Shown here: positions 63,230 through 64,000 of the stretch, piece by piece
Numbering within the stretch: position 1 is the stretch's first letter
Layout: each line of letters begins with the position of its first letter
Assembly: GCA_019925095.2 (NCBI GenBank)
Contig: CM034398.1
Coordinates: forward strand, 10,493,001 to 10,557,000
Reading direction: 5' to 3'
Origin: Dendrolimus kikuchii
Taxonomy: Eukaryota; Arthropoda; Insecta; Lepidoptera; Lasiocampidae
DNA length: 64,000 bases
Program-made: the position numbers and the translations under genes
The notes under the pieces: model-generated
What the model was told of the DNA's origin: nothing
Databases searched by the model: none
The model's input: the letters and a program-made list of their open reading frames with translations, nothing else

Positions 63230-64000
63230 GATATTTCCATCTTGTTCTTCTTCTTCTCCGTCGTCACACTCTTGGCAGAGTGGTCGTGGTCCTCATGACA
63301 GGGGTGGTGGCAAGCTTCACAATTCGTCGTCATTTCCATCTTGTAGGTACGAGTAGATTTTGGTGGTTCCACCGGGATCTATGCGTGCTTATATCGGTCC
63401 CATGGCAGGGAATGCACAAGGACTGAAACAGCTCGCTTTTTTGAACTCGTTCATGAGGTGACCGACAAAGTTTTTGGGCAGTATCCTTTTGCAGAGGTAG
63501 TCATACTCGAGAATTTTAATGTTCATTACGCCGAGTGGTTGGGTTCCCCGAGAACTGATCTGTCAGGGACTACTGCCTACGAATTTGCTCTCGCCAATGG
63601 ATTCACTCAGGTGATTACGGAGTTTAACCGAATACCGGATAGAGTGGATCATGAGTCTTCTTTGCTGGATCTTCTGCTGACCACACATCCGGAGAACTAC
63701 CAGATCTCCATCAGTGCTCCACTGGGAACCTCTGATCATTGTCTGGTATCTTTGGTGGTCCCCTTCCTATTCCCGATCGGACTCGTCCCGCTGGACGACG
63801 GAAGGTATGGTGATACAGGTCAGCAGATTGGGATGGACTCCGTGAATTCTATGCATCCTACACATGGAGGCAGTTATGTTTCTCGTCGGAAGCTTCTGAT
63901 CCGAGCACAGACTGGATCGCCGATGTAATGCAGCGAATAGCATGTTTAATTCCAAACTCAACTGTACCTATCGGTGGTACGAGTAAACCACAATGGTTCA
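63230..64000 (+). mobile_element. Non-LTR retrotransposon: endonuclease domain fragment, runs off right edge
   Basis: The frame 63458-63790 encodes the second half of an APE-type endonuclease (FAEVVILENFNVHYAEWLGS, SSLLDLLLTTHPENYQISIS, PLGTSDHCLVSLVVP). The SDH motif is kept, but the usual GDFN is ENFN, so the catalytic Asp is lost. A frameshift near 63800 leads to YTSADWDGLREFYASYTWRQ, the linker before the RT. Confidence 0.8.

Overview
This window is nuclear DNA from an insect, almost certainly a moth or butterfly. The three protein-coding genes are insect-like, split into many small exons with GT-AG introns. The rest is AT-rich and crowded with repeats of lepidopteran type: RTE/Jockey/CR1-like non-LTR elements with CATA-type tails, Helitron-like CTAG..CCCGCGG repeats, a tRNA-derived SINE ending in an 'agcccagcaatgggacg' tail, hAT and mariner relics, and a BEL/Pao fragment. 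I rebuilt the exons by hand from splice sites and reading phase. All family names come from recognition, not from a search.

Layout. (1) 94-6490, minus strand: the first five coding exons of a phosphoenolpyruvate-synthase-like / rifampicin-phosphotransferase-like insect gene that runs off the left edge. A decayed copy of its first exon lies at 9654-9738. (2) 10615-17971, minus strand: a complete eight-exon gene for proteasome lid subunit Rpn5/PSMD12 (451 aa). (3) 21340-57641, plus strand: a complete, roughly 20-exon MARF1 gene (about 1266 aa) with a NYN nuclease domain, two RRMs and about eight LOTUS/OST-HTH domains, spread over 36 kb by introns full of transposons. (4) 57642-64000: the 3' flank of MARF1, mostly unrecognised AT-rich DNA, ending in a non-LTR endonuclease fragment.

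Rpn5 and MARF1 are divergently transcribed. The 3.4 kb between their start codons holds a hAT element with a perfect 8-bp target duplication. Rpn5 is a housekeeping proteasome component and MARF1 is an RNA-decay regulator known from oocytes. Nothing in the sequence shows that the three genes act together.

The most interesting material is: the PEP-synthase-like gene with its dead exon-1 copy; MARF1 with all visible acidic NYN residues kept; several transposons or hairpins lying within about 50 bp upstream of 3' splice sites; two cases of MITEs nested in or abutting MITEs; a MITE and its longer relative in introns of the same gene; a 3.4 kb TIR-bounded element holding a dead mariner transposase; perfect 20-23 bp hairpins; and a 9-bp minisatellite next to a BEL-type LTR. 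I did not find an operon-like, CRISPR-like or defence-type system.
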